Of a stretch of DNA of 9,952 bases, positions 1-6,057 are shown piece after piece. The notes under the pieces were generated by a model that searched no databases, was not told the DNA's origin, and saw only the letters and a list, made by a program, of their open reading frames with translations. The translations under genes were made by a program, and so were the position numbers. Numbering within the stretch: the stretch's first letter is position 1; each line of letters starts with the position of its first letter. The DNA is taken from NCBI GenBank assembly GCA_021817645.1, contig JAKAGH010000097.1:1-9952 (forward strand), written 5' to 3'. Source of the stretch: Deltaproteobacteria bacterium (GTDB lineage Bacteria; Desulfobacterota; Desulfobaccia; Desulfobaccales; 0-14-0-80-60-11).

Positions 1-1
1 T

Positions 2-289
2 CACGCCTGGCATAATGTGCAGATCAAAATTTACGCCCGGGACCATGACCGGTTTGTTCTGGGACCCGTGACCCAGGAAAAAGACGTGGTCCTTCCCGGG
101 CATACCGTTAACCAGGTCCCCGATAAGACTTTCATGCATTACGACACCCTGGATGATGCGGGCTACAATATCTATGTGGAAATCTCCGCCAAGGAGGGCA
201 CTTTAAAGAAGGCCTGGAAAAATGTCCCTGCCGGCGAGGCGGGGGAAAGCAACCTGATGGAAATCCCCTGGGACCTCAAGGAACGATAG
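2..289 (+). CDS. hypothetical protein, C-terminal part (5' end outside window)
   Basis: The frame is open from the first bases of the window (…HAWHNVQIKIY…) to a TAG at 287-289, so this is very probably the 3' end of a gene that begins to the left. A GTG at 17 could act as a start, but no ribosome binding site precedes it and the frame stays open above it. The visible ~95 residues are polar, with no membrane segment or signal peptide in view, and end in a WDLKER tail. I do not recognise the family. It may be an all-beta soluble domain, judged only from alternating hydrophobic residues such as VQIKIYARD and YNIYVEISA. It runs in the same direction as the kinase that starts about 120 bases downstream; whether they share a transcript cannot be told. 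Confidence 0.6.
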   Translation, partial: HAWHNVQIKIYARDHDRFVLGPVTQEKDVVLPGHTVNQVPDKTFMHYDTLDDAGYNIYVEISAKEGTLKKAWKNVPAGEAGESNLMEIPWDLKER

Positions 290-399
290 AGACGCAGGTT
301 AAGAATTTTTATGGACGCGGGACAAGGAATGTCTTAATAATCTATTGGTGGCCGTAGGCCCTATGCGGAGTTCCTTGCCGGGCCCCATGGCTGCTGTTT

Positions 400-404
400 A
401 AGGA
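400..404 (+). promoter_or_regulatory. ribosome binding site AAGGA for the hybrid kinase
   Basis: AAGGA sits six bases before the ATG at 411. A second in-frame ATG at 405 lies directly on this motif, too close to use it, so 411 is the better start and gives the usual receiver N-terminus MAFKVLLAD. The gap 290-399 otherwise shows only an AT-rich stretch near 331-345 that might hold a weak -10; I cannot assign a promoter there. Confidence 0.6.
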
Positions 405-410
405 ATGATT

Positions 411-1907
411 ATGGCTTTTAAAGTTCTTCTGGCTGATCCCCATCGCCTCGTGCGCCAGGGCCTTTACGCGCTGCTGGCTGGGGAGAAGGACATGGAAATA
501 GTGGCGGAGGCAGAGGATGGGCAGACCACTATCACTTTGGCCCAGAAGCTCTCTCCCCACGTGGTCATCCTGGACGTGACCATGCCTGATCTGAGCAGTA
601 TTGAGATAACCCGCCGGATTCTGGCCACTTCGCCCGCAGTCAAAATCATCGCCTTGTCCACGCATGCCGACCGGCGCTTCGCTTTGAATATGTTAAAGAC
701 CGGCGCTTCCGCCTATCTTCTCAAAGACTGCGTCTTTGAGGAGCTGATCCGGGCGGTGCGCGAGGTGGCGGCCAATAAAACCTACCTTGGTGCAGGGGTG
801 TCCGATTTGGTGATCAAAGAGTACATTATGGCTCTCCGGGAAAGCGAGGCGCGCTCCCGCGCCATTTTTGAAGGGGCCACTGCCGGCATCGCCTTGCTCG
901 ATTTGCATGGACATCTGGTGGAGAGTAATCCGGCCCTCCAGGAGATGCTGGGGTTTAGCCGGGATGAGCTGCGCAATTTGTCCTTCACCGTGGTGCTGCC
1001 GCCTGATACCGCCGCCGTTTACCAGGAGTCCTTTCAACAGTTGCTGGCAGGCGCCTGCCCTTTCTTCGCCCTCGACAGCCGCCTGGTCACCCGGCACAGC
1101 CACATGCTCTGGGCGCGGGTCACCCTTTCCCTGGTCAAGAACAGCGCCGGGGAAACCCAGTTTGCGGTGGTTATGGTGGAGAACCTGACCCCCCAAAAGG
1201 AGGCCGAAGAGCAGATCCGCAATTATCAGGAGCAGCTGCGCTCCCTGGCCTCCCAGTTATCCCTGGCCGAAGAAAGGGAGCGGCGCACCCTGGCCACGGA
1301 ACTCCATGACCACATCGGCCAGATTCTGGCCCTGACCCAGATCAAGCTGGGGGCCTTGGGGGTTAAGGCCGCGGGCACCGATCTGGAGGAGCCGGTGAGC
1401 GAAGTGCGGGACCTGGTGGAGGCCGTGATCAAGTCCACCCGTTCCCTGACCTTTGAACTCAGCCCGCCCATCCTCTACGATCTGGGCCTGGAGCCGGCCC
1501 TGGAATGGTTCGGCGAATACCTGCAAGAGCAACACGGCCTCCAGGTGGAGGTGCAAGGGGACGCGGAACCCAAACCCATGGATAACGAAACCCGGGCCCT
1601 GGTCTTCAAAGTGGTGCGGGAATTAATGCTTAACTCCGTCAAACATGGCCAGGCCCGCCAACTCCGGGTGAGCGTCGGCCGCCAGGACCAAAACCTGAGC
1701 ATCGAGGTCGTGGACGACGGGGTCGGTTTTATTCCCGCGGCTGCCGGGACTGCCGCCAAGAACGGCGGTTTCGGTCTCTTTAGCATCAGAGAAAGGCTGC
1801 ATCATCTGGGCGGGCGGCTGCAGGTGGAATCCGCGCCCGGCCAGGGGACCAAGGTCTCCCTGCTCATCCCCCTCTGGGAGGAAGATAAAAAATTGCAGGT
1901 GTCCTGA
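411..1907 (+). CDS. cytosolic hybrid sensor histidine kinase, REC-PAS-HisKA_3-HATPase_c
   Basis: A 498-residue NarX/DegS-class (HPK7-type) kinase with an N-terminal receiver domain. Residues about 3-125 are REC with phospho-acceptor D55, S83 and K105. Residues about 138-262 are a PAS domain (RAIFEGATAGIALLD, LGFSRDEL). Residues about 262-295 form a likely coiled-coil linker. H299 lies in the ELHDHIGQ box of HisKA_3. HATPase_c follows with N-box N408, G1 box DDGVG at 435-439 and G2 box GGFGL at 452-456. There is no transmembrane segment, so it should sense an internal signal or be driven through its REC domain. The receiver reads ADPH where active regulators have ADDH, so one of the two metal-binding acids is proline. 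The stop is one base before the regulator's ATG, so the two form one translationally coupled operon. The family is certain; the stimulus and target genes are unknown. Confidence 0.93.
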   Translation: MAFKVLLADPHRLVRQGLYALLAGEKDMEIVAEAEDGQTTITLAQKLSPHVVILDVTMPDLSSIEITRRILATSPAVKIIALSTHADRRFALNMLKTGASAYLLKDCVFEELIRAVREVAANKTYLGAGVSDLVIKEYIMALRESEARSRAIFEGATAGIALLDLHGHLVESNPALQEMLGFSRDELRNLSFTVVLPPDTAAVYQESFQQLLAGACPFFALDSRLVTRHSHMLWARVTLSLVKNSAGETQFAVVMVENLTPQKEAEEQIRNYQEQLRSLASQLSLAEERERRTLATELHDHIGQILALTQIKLGALGVKAAGTDLEEPVSEVRDLVEAVIKSTRSLTFELSPPILYDLGLEPALEWFGEYLQEQHGLQVEVQGDAEPKPMDNETRALVFKVVRELMLNSVKHGQARQLRVSVGRQDQNLSIEVVDDGVGFIPAAAGTAAKNGGFGLFSIRERLHHLGGRLQVESAPGQGTKVSLLIPLWEEDKKLQVS

Positions 1908-1908
1908 C

Positions 1909-2553
1909 ATGCCCATCAAGATCATTTTGGCAGATGACCACAAAATCGTCCGGCAGGGGCTCCGCACCATGCTGGAGAAAGAGTCCGACATCGAGGTAAT
2001 GGGCGAGGCGGATGACGGCCGCATGGCCGTGCGCCTGGCCCGGGAACTCTCGCCCCAGGTGGTTATCATGGACGTGGGCATGCCGGATTTAAACGGCATC
2101 GAAGCCACCCGCCAGGTCCTGGCGGAATGTCCGGGAATCAAGGTCATCGCCTTGTCCATGCATTCCGACCGGCGCTTTGTCATGAATATGCTCAAGGCCG
2201 GCGCCAGCGGCTATTTGCTGAAAGACTCGGCTTTCGAGGAATTGGCCACGGCCATCCGCATGGTGCTGACTAACAAAATCTACCTCAGCACCGAGATCGC
2301 CAATGTGGTTATCAAGGACTATCTGCAAGGCGGCGGCGACGAGTCGGTCTTTTCCGTGTTATCGCCCCGGGAACGGGAAGTGCTGCAGCTCATGGCCGAA
2401 GGGAAAAGCTCCCGGCAGATCGCGGACCACCTCAATATCAGCATCAAGACGGTGGAGACCCACCGCATGCAGATCATGCATAAACTGCAAATTTTCAGCG
2501 TCGCGGAACTCACCAAATACGCCATCCGGGAAGGGCTTTCCTCCCTGGATTAA
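1909..2553 (+). CDS. NarL/FixJ-family response regulator (REC + LuxR-type HTH)
   Basis: A 214-residue DNA-binding response regulator of normal family length. The REC domain (about 3-122) has the full acidic pocket D9/D10, phospho-acceptor D55, S83 and K105 (LLKD). The LuxR/GerE helix-turn-helix lies at about 148-208 (LSPREREVLQLMAEG, then IADHLNISIKTVETH). By family knowledge, phosphorylation by the upstream kinase's H299 would promote dimerisation and promoter binding. The ATG follows the kinase stop after a single C and no good Shine-Dalgarno motif is seen, which points to translational coupling. Its receiver is about 55% identical, without gaps over roughly 139 residues (hand count), to the kinase's N-terminal receiver. 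The regulon cannot be told from this window. Confidence 0.95.
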   Translation: MPIKIILADDHKIVRQGLRTMLEKESDIEVMGEADDGRMAVRLARELSPQVVIMDVGMPDLNGIEATRQVLAECPGIKVIALSMHSDRRFVMNMLKAGASGYLLKDSAFEELATAIRMVLTNKIYLSTEIANVVIKDYLQGGGDESVFSVLSPREREVLQLMAEGKSSRQIADHLNISIKTVETHRMQIMHKLQIFSVAELTKYAIREGLSSLD

Positions 2554-2582
2554 GCAAGTCTGGCAGTAACCCCCCCAGCCCA

Positions 2583-2608
2583 CCCTCTCCCCCCCAGGGG
2601 GGAGAGGG
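2583..2608. repeat. GC-rich 12-bp palindrome between convergent genes
   Basis: CCCTCTCCCCCC at 2583-2594 is repeated in inverted form at 2597-2608 with almost no spacer. It lies between the 3' ends of the regulator (+) and the YacP-like gene (-), where it could block read-through. Neither side has a T-run, so it is not a standard intrinsic terminator. It resembles the hairpin at 5972-5999, so it is probably a dispersed repeat. A run of seven C lies just upstream, in the 2571-2577 region. Confidence 0.7.
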
Positions 2609-2620
2609 CAAGCCTTGATA

Positions 2621-3142
2621 TTACAACTTCTTCAGGCGTTGCTGCCGTTGACGCTGGCGTTTGGGGGCTCGATGCGCCGGGCCTTTCTTGGAGGGCCGCG
2701 GCGGAGACTCTTCTTCTGCCGGTTCGTCCTCAGGACTCCGGCCTGCACCTGCCCGCAGGTGGGAGGCCTCGAACTGGGGGGCGGTGATCCAGGCGGCCCC
2801 GACCCTGTCGGCATAATCCTGCAACTCCCGATCGGAACTCACCACCACCGCCCGGTTGCGTTCCTTCTCCAGGAGGCGCTTGATGACCTCGTCGGCCTTT
2901 TCTCCCCGCCGGGAATAGATGATGGTGATCCCGCCCCGCCGGTCCCGGGATTCTTTCCAGCCCCCTTTGTCCCAGCCGTCAAAGACCACCGTGATTTTAT
3001 GCCCGGGCCGGGATTGCCGGTAGGCGGCCAGGCTGGACAACAGAGCCTCCCGGCCGGCCTCCAGTTCCCGGGCCTCGATGGCCTGCAAGTAAGGAGACTG
3101 CCGAATCAGATTATAGCCGTCAATGATCAGATTTAGGGCCAT
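2621..3142 (-). CDS. YacP/Rae1-like NYN-domain (PIN-fold) putative endoribonuclease
   Basis: A 173-residue protein opening with the NYN signature LIIDGYNLI (D8, N11). Further acids are at positions expected in this PIN-like fold: FDGWD (D55), EKADEVI (D84) and VVVSSDRELQDYA (D104). Such acidic residues coordinate metal in NYN/PIN nucleases. The named family member is Bacillus subtilis Rae1 (YacP), a ribosome-associated mRNA endonuclease. Residues from about 128 on form a low-complexity tail, first acidic and proline-rich, then strongly basic (RAPKRQRQRQQRLKKL), which could bind RNA or ribosomes; that role is inference. The ATG at 3142 starts directly on the conserved MALNLIIDGYN, but no clear Shine-Dalgarno is visible. 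The gene is convergent with the regulator and divergent from the L,D-transpeptidase. Activity here is assumed from the family only. Confidence 0.88.
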   Translation of the reverse strand: MALNLIIDGYNLIRQSPYLQAIEARELEAGREALLSSLAAYRQSRPGHKITVVFDGWDKGGWKESRDRRGGITIIYSRRGEKADEVIKRLLEKERNRAVVVSSDRELQDYADRVGAAWITAPQFEASHLRAGAGRSPEDEPAEEESPPRPSKKGPAHRAPKRQRQRQQRLKKL

Positions 3143-3183
3143 ATAATTACAGTGTGCCGTTGCTGGCTGGTATTTAAATTGCT

Positions 3184-3210
3184 GTTATATTTCATTAAAT
3201 TGGCCGCCAA
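3184..3210 (-). promoter_or_regulatory. possible promoter for the YacP-like gene
   Basis: On the minus strand a TATAAC (plus 3184-3189, 5 of 6 to the -10 consensus) is preceded after 15 bases by TTGGCG (plus 3205-3210). The spacer is short, so this is a weak candidate. It lies in an AT-rich stretch, about 40 bases before the start codon. Confidence 0.3.
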
Positions 3211-3286
3211 ATTGATAGTGTTTACCAGGAGATTAGTATCACTAGTAATATGCTAGAAAAAATATGGTTCTGCAAGAAAAACGGTA

Positions 3287-3315
3287 TTGCCAACAGACTT
3301 TATCTTTGCTATAGT
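3287..3315 (+). promoter_or_regulatory. sigma70-type promoter of the L,D-transpeptidase gene
   Basis: TTGCCA (3287-3292), a 17-base spacer, then TATAGT (3310-3315) with an extended -10 TG at 3307-3308. Each hexamer differs from consensus at one position. Transcription would begin near 3322, leaving a leader of about 38 bases before the ATG at 3360. That would make the ATG at 3333 an implausibly early start. Confidence 0.7.
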
Positions 3316-3343
3316 GGCCTGCAACTATATTAATGTATCACCC

Positions 3344-3349
3344 GGGGGA
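3344..3349 (+). promoter_or_regulatory. ribosome binding site GGGGGA deciding the start at 3360
   Basis: A G-rich Shine-Dalgarno-like hexamer ends ten bases before the ATG at 3360. The upstream in-frame ATG at 3333 has no such motif before it. It would also add nine polar residues (MYHPGDATA) in front of a textbook lipoprotein signal peptide. Confidence 0.6.
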
Positions 3350-3359
3350 TGCAACTGCC

Positions 3360-3992
3360 ATGCGTAACTTCATAAGCACTCTACTCTTTCTCTTTCTCTT
3401 CCTGCTCTTCGCTGGTTGTGGCGGCCAGGCGTTTATACCTCCGCAAGCCTCCCTGGATACGCCTTTGCCGGCGTATGAGCCTCCGCAGACCAACCTGACA
3501 CCGGACCAGAAATATCTGGAGAATGTGCTTAGTAAGAACGGCTACACCAACGGCGACAAACCCACGGTGGTGATGGTGCACAAACTATCCCGCAAACTTA
3601 CCTTGTATCATGGCATCACTCCTCTTAAGACCTATAATGTCGTCTTGGGTAACGATCCTTACAACGATAAGTTGTGTCAGGGCGACACCTGCACCCCCGA
3701 GGGGGTCTATCATGTGGTAACCAAATACCCCCACCAGAGATGGTCCCATTTCATCCTCCTGGATTATCCCAACACCCAGAACTGGCGGAAGTTCGGCCAG
3801 GCCAAACAGAAGGGGAAAGTGCCCCCGGATGCGGACATCGGCGGCGCGGTCGGCATCCACGGCACCGAAGATCCGACCAGAAACCTCTCCGGCATGAACT
3901 GGACCAAGGGTTGCATCTCTCTCCTGAACCGGGATCTGGAAGAAATCTACCCGATGATCGATCAAAAAACCTTGGTGGTGATTAATAAGTAA
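3360..3992 (+). CDS. L,D-transpeptidase (YkuD family) lipoprotein
   Basis: A 210-residue exported protein. Residues 1-19 are a lipoprotein signal peptide (MRNF, a long Leu/Phe core, then LLFAG) with the lipidated cysteine at C20. A proline-rich linker follows. The YkuD domain occupies about 65-210 and ends in the active-site region: H167 in GIHGTE and C185 in WTKGCISL, the His and nucleophilic Cys of L,D-transpeptidases. By family knowledge the enzyme forms 3-3 peptidoglycan cross-links or attaches proteins to peptidoglycan through a thioacyl intermediate, acting in the periplasm while anchored to a membrane. G21 after the lipid cysteine would not retain it in the inner membrane under the enterobacterial +2 rule. 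Two further cysteines, C106 and C111, flank QGDT before the conserved TPEGVY segment and might pair. It has its own promoter and a terminator-like hairpin, so it is probably a single-gene unit. Confidence 0.93.
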   Translation: MRNFISTLLFLFLFLLFAGCGGQAFIPPQASLDTPLPAYEPPQTNLTPDQKYLENVLSKNGYTNGDKPTVVMVHKLSRKLTLYHGITPLKTYNVVLGNDPYNDKLCQGDTCTPEGVYHVVTKYPHQRWSHFILLDYPNTQNWRKFGQAKQKGKVPPDADIGGAVGIHGTEDPTRNLSGMNWTKGCISLLNRDLEEIYPMIDQKTLVVINK

Positions 3993-4007
3993 ATTGAGTA
4001 ATTGGGG

Positions 4008-4053
4008 AAAAGGGGCAAGGACACCGAGCAGACGCCGGCGGCCTTGCCCTTTT
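4008..4053 (+). terminator. probable terminator of the L,D-transpeptidase gene
   Basis: An A-rich arm with GGGGCAAGG (4008-4020) pairs with CCTTGCCCTTTT (4042-4053). Pairing is about 12 bp with one bulged G around a 21-base loop, and the descending arm ends in T4. The symmetric A/T ends also allow function on the minus strand. The remaining sequence to 4157 shows no gene I can support. Confidence 0.55.
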
Positions 4054-4157
4054 CATTGCTTCATCATCCTGGCGGGGAAGACCTCTGGCAGTTCCGGTTA
4101 GGTAGGTTTCTGCCCCTTTCATCCCGCCAAAATCTCCAGGATCACCGCAGCTGGGAC

Positions 4158-4186
4158 TTGCCAAAAGAGATTTTTTGGATTAAAAA
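4158..4186 (+). promoter_or_regulatory. probable promoter of the tRNA-Val gene
   Basis: TTGCCA (4158-4163), a 17-base spacer, then TAAAAA (4181-4186). The -35 hexamer is identical to that of the L,D-transpeptidase promoter. Transcription would begin about ten bases before the tRNA, a short leader typical of tRNA genes. Confidence 0.5.
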
Positions 4187-4201
4187 TAGAAACACATCCA
4201 T

Positions 4202-4276
4202 GGGCGGTTAACTCAGCGGTAGAGTGCCATCCTCACACGGTGGAAGTCACTGGTTCAAATCCAGTACCGCCTACCA
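4202..4276 (+). tRNA. tRNA-Val, anticodon CAC
   Basis: A complete cloverleaf can be drawn. The 7-bp acceptor stem is GGGCGGT with ACCGCCT (first pair G-T). The 4-bp D stem is ACTC/GAGT around AGCGGTA. The 5-bp anticodon stem CCATC/GGTGG encloses CTCACAC, with anticodon CAC at 4234-4236, which reads GTG valine codons. A 5-base variable loop follows, then a T stem ACTGG/CCAGT around TTCAAAT. The discriminator A73 and the terminal CCA (4274-4276) are encoded in the DNA. A35, C36 and A73 agree with known valine identity elements. The gene stands alone between its own promoter and terminator. Confidence 0.97.
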
Positions 4277-4288
4277 GAAAAAACCAGG

Positions 4289-4319
4289 GGGTTACGGCTA
4301 GAGGCCGTAACCCTTTTTT
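4289..4319 (+). terminator. intrinsic terminator after tRNA-Val
   Basis: A perfect 10-bp stem, GGGTTACGGC (4289-4298) with GCCGTAACCC (4304-4313), closes a 5-base loop and is followed by T6, then A and T5. It lies 12 bases after the tRNA CCA end. Confidence 0.95.
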
Positions 4320-4375
4320 ATTTTTGGTGACCCTTTGCAGACAGTCTAGGGGGAAGTATTAAATCGAAGAAATGA

Positions 4376-4403
4376 GAGATGCTGCGCCAGGCTCAGCATG
4401 ACA
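4376..4403. repeat. half-copy of a GATGC…CAGCATGACA-type palindromic repeat
   Basis: ATGCTG (4379-4384) pairs with CAGCAT (4394-4399), and the unit ends in ATGACA. It resembles the right arm of the larger palindrome at 5828-5900, which begins GAGAT and also ends ATGACA (about 19 of 28 positions by eye). It is probably a remnant of a dispersed element. Confidence 0.45.
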
Positions 4404-4455
4404 AAAACCTTTATTCAGCGCCTCTGGGGGTTGAGTTGACCGGGTAGTGTCTCCC

Positions 4456-4483
4456 TGGTAGGGTGGGCGTCCCCGCCCGCCCC
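4456..4483. repeat. GC hairpin, GGTAGGGTGGGCG…CGCCCGCCCC
   Basis: GGGTGGGCG (4461-4469) pairs with CGCCCGCCC (4474-4482) at 8 of 9 positions. The unit matches the reverse complement of the right half of the repeat at 7924-7983 at about 19 of 25 positions, so both belong to one dispersed family. It sits just past the 3' end of the permease on the minus strand. The rest of 4320-4511 shows no gene. Confidence 0.5.
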
Positions 4484-4511
4484 GGTCCCTGGCCCTCCCC
4501 CTCTGCCATCC

Positions 4512-5675
4512 TTAAACCGCCCGCAGCGCCTCAATCAGCGGCAGCCGGGCCGCTTTCAGGGCCGGCAGCAGCCCCCCCACCAGGCCCATGCCCACGCCGA
4601 AGATCAAGCTTTTCAGTAAAATCTCCGGGGTCAAGGTGAAGCGGAAGGTAATTTCCGCAAAGCTGGCCCAGTTGATGGTGGATAGGGTGAGAAAATTAAG
4701 GCCGGCCGCGGGGATCATGCCGATGAGCCAGCCCAGCCCCCCCAGCAGCCCAGCCTCCAGCAAAAAGGCCAGGAGGATGTGGCGGCGCTGAAAGCCCAAG
4801 GCCCGCATGGTGCCGATTTCGTTGATGCGGGTCCCCACCTGGGCGTACATGGTGATCATCGCCCCCAGGACCGCACCCAGGCCGAAGATGGCGGTGAGCA
4901 CCAGCCCCAGGAGGCGGATGAAGTCTGCCAACCGGGCGGACTGGGCTTCATAAAATTCCACCTCCCGGCGCACCTGCACCGGCAGGCGGGGGTCGGTCTC
5001 CAACCGGGCCTTTAAGCCGTCAAAGGCCCCCGGGTCCCGCAGGCGCAGGATCACTGCGGAAAAAACCGTGCGCCGGAAGGCCTGGAGGAGTTGCTCCACG
5101 TCTCCCCAGATTTCCGAAGAAAAACCGGTGTTGCCCGCGTCAAAGACCCCCACCACCCGCCAGTCCCGCATGGCGAAGCGCAGCGTCTCTCCCAGCGCTG
5201 CCCCCTGAAAGCGCTCGGCAATCTGGGCCCCGGCCACGATTTCATTGGAGCCCGGCCGAAACCAGCGGCCCTGGGCCAGGTGCACTTCCCGGCGCAGGCC
5301 GAAGGAAGCCGGCTGCACCCCCCGGATAATGACATTGCCCGGCTTGCCGGTCCCCCGCTTGATCAGATTCACCAGGATGATGGCTTCCGCGGCCACCAGG
5401 GGGCCTTCGGGCCCAGGCGCGATCTCCGGCTGGGAGGAAATGATGGCCGCCTGGGTGCGGTCAATGGCGCTTTGCACCTCGGTTTCGCTCCCGGCCCGCA
5501 GCACCATGGCGTTGTCAAAGGAGCCGGTAGCCACCAGGGTCTGGCGCAGCCCTTCGGCCAGCATCAACACCGCGGCAAAGACAAAGATCACCAGGGCCAT
5601 GCCCGCGGCGGTGAGAAAGGTGGTAAGCCGCCGGGCCAGGAGATTGCGGTAGCTGTAAGAGATGGGAATGGGCAT
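4512..5675 (-). CDS. FtsX/MacB-like ABC transporter permease
   Basis: A 387-residue inner-membrane protein with the one-plus-three topology of this superfamily. TM1 is at about 17-40. A large extracytoplasmic (MacB_PCD-like) domain spans about 41-250 (…GRWFRPGSNEIVAGAQIA…, VVGVFDAGNTGFSSEIWGDV). TM2 is near 253-278, TM3 near 300-326 and TM4 near 352-374. The cytoplasmic segment NEIGTMRALGFQRRHI (285-300) is the conserved loop thought to contact the ATPase. Relatives use ATP hydrolysis for mechanotransmission or lipid, lipoprotein or peptide export rather than classical transport. No ATPase or adaptor gene lies beside it here. About 450 bases of repeats separate it from the next upstream gene, so it may be transcribed separately. 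The ATG lacks a clear Shine-Dalgarno motif. The C-terminus (LKAARLPLIEALR) is intact. Confidence 0.92.
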   Translation of the reverse strand: MPIPISYSYRNLLARRLTTFLTAAGMALVIFVFAAVLMLAEGLRQTLVATGSFDNAMVLRAGSETEVQSAIDRTQAAIISSQPEIAPGPEGPLVAAEAIILVNLIKRGTGKPGNVIIRGVQPASFGLRREVHLAQGRWFRPGSNEIVAGAQIAERFQGAALGETLRFAMRDWRVVGVFDAGNTGFSSEIWGDVEQLLQAFRRTVFSAVILRLRDPGAFDGLKARLETDPRLPVQVRREVEFYEAQSARLADFIRLLGLVLTAIFGLGAVLGAMITMYAQVGTRINEIGTMRALGFQRRHILLAFLLEAGLLGGLGWLIGMIPAAGLNFLTLSTINWASFAEITFRFTLTPEILLKSLIFGVGMGLVGGLLPALKAARLPLIEALRAV

Positions 5676-5728
5676 TTTTAGGGGTCAGGGATTATGGTCA
5701 GGTTTTAGTTTTCAGTTTTTGGTTTTTA

Positions 5729-5752
5729 GTGGCAAAGGCTTTCAGCCTGTAC
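5729..5752. repeat. short hairpin of the GTGGC…AGGCTTTC-AGCCTG family
   Basis: AGGCT-TTC-AGCCT (5736-5748) is a small hairpin. The unit starts GTGGC and differs from the left half of the repeat at 8049-8107 by a few substitutions and one missing base. It also lies between TAGT and ACTA. It is a likely copy of a dispersed family. Confidence 0.5.
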
Positions 5753-5791
5753 TAATTCCTGGGGAGAGGCGGAACACTTATCGAATGACCT

Positions 5792-5928
5792 TAGAAGCCA
5801 TTTTAAAAACCTCAAATTGCTCTGAATTGTCATTCTGAGCGAAGCGAAGAATCTAGTGTTTTTTGGAGCCTTGAGATCCTTCACTGCGTTCAGGATGACA
5901 GAAAAAAGAAGTTTTGAAATGGCTTCTA
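5792..5928. mobile_element. MITE-like element 1 (137 bp incl. TA ends)
   Basis: The 17-base ends at 5792-5808 and 5912-5928 are inverted copies with 16 of 17 identical. Each arm begins with TA at the outside, followed by GAAGCC. This is the form expected of a non-coding element inserted at TA, as made by IS630/Tc1-mariner transposases. It contains no ORF. Its interior holds the palindrome at 5828-5900. The assignment is inference from termini alone. Confidence 0.5.
5828..5900. repeat. large imperfect palindrome (TGTCATTCTGAGCG… / …GGATGACA)
   Basis: Two 27-base arms, 5828-5854 and 5874-5900, are inverted copies with 22 of 27 identical, and some of the mismatches would be G-U pairs in RNA. 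The loop is 19 bases. Repeats reading TCATTCTGAGCG…GAAGAATCT are familiar as dispersed intergenic palindromes in many bacterial genomes. Here one forms the core of MITE-like element 1. Confidence 0.75.
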
Positions 5929-6057
5929 GTGTGACGTCCCAGGAATGCCTTACATAACTTGCCCGGTCTTTCTCCCTTCCCCTTCGAGGGGGGAGGGGAA
6001 ATTATTGAGCATATTCATAGGTTATATTTTGTACCTTATTTCTGGGACGTCACACTA
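5927..6057. mobile_element. MITE-like element 2 (131 bp incl. TA ends)
   Basis: TAGTGTGACGTCCCAG at 5927-5942 is perfectly inverted at 6042-6057. The match goes on inward (AAT/ATT) after one mismatch, so 19 of 20 bases match. Both ends carry TA, as in a TA target duplication. The left TA (5927-5928) is also the right TA of element 1. There is no ORF inside, only a GC hairpin at 5972-5999 (CCCTTCCCCTTCGAGGGG) and AT-rich sequence. It is best read as a non-autonomous element; no transposase gene is present in the window. Confidence 0.6.

Noticed and set aside
1623..2195. 190-codon minus-strand frame across the kinase/regulator junction
   Set aside because: It lies antisense to two well-supported genes and has no recognisable motif; it reflects GC-rich codon bias.
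2583..2608. Intrinsic terminator for the regulator gene
   Set aside because: The hairpin is strong but has no T-run on either side and nearly no loop; it was kept as a repeat.
2615..3136. 173-codon open frame on the + strand
   Set aside because: It is the antisense shadow of the YacP-like gene. Its translation is proline/glycine-rich without a family motif, while the minus-strand frame carries the NYN signature.
3333..3359. Upstream ATG at 3333 for the L,D-transpeptidase
   Set aside because: It lies about eleven bases from the predicted transcription start, has no ribosome binding site, and puts polar residues before the lipoprotein signal.
4202..4276. tRNA gene as an attachment site for an integrated element
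   Set aside because: No integrase and no direct repeat of the tRNA 3' end were seen in the window.
5091..5681. 196-codon + strand frame
   Set aside because: It is antisense to the permease at 4512-5675, which has the full family architecture.
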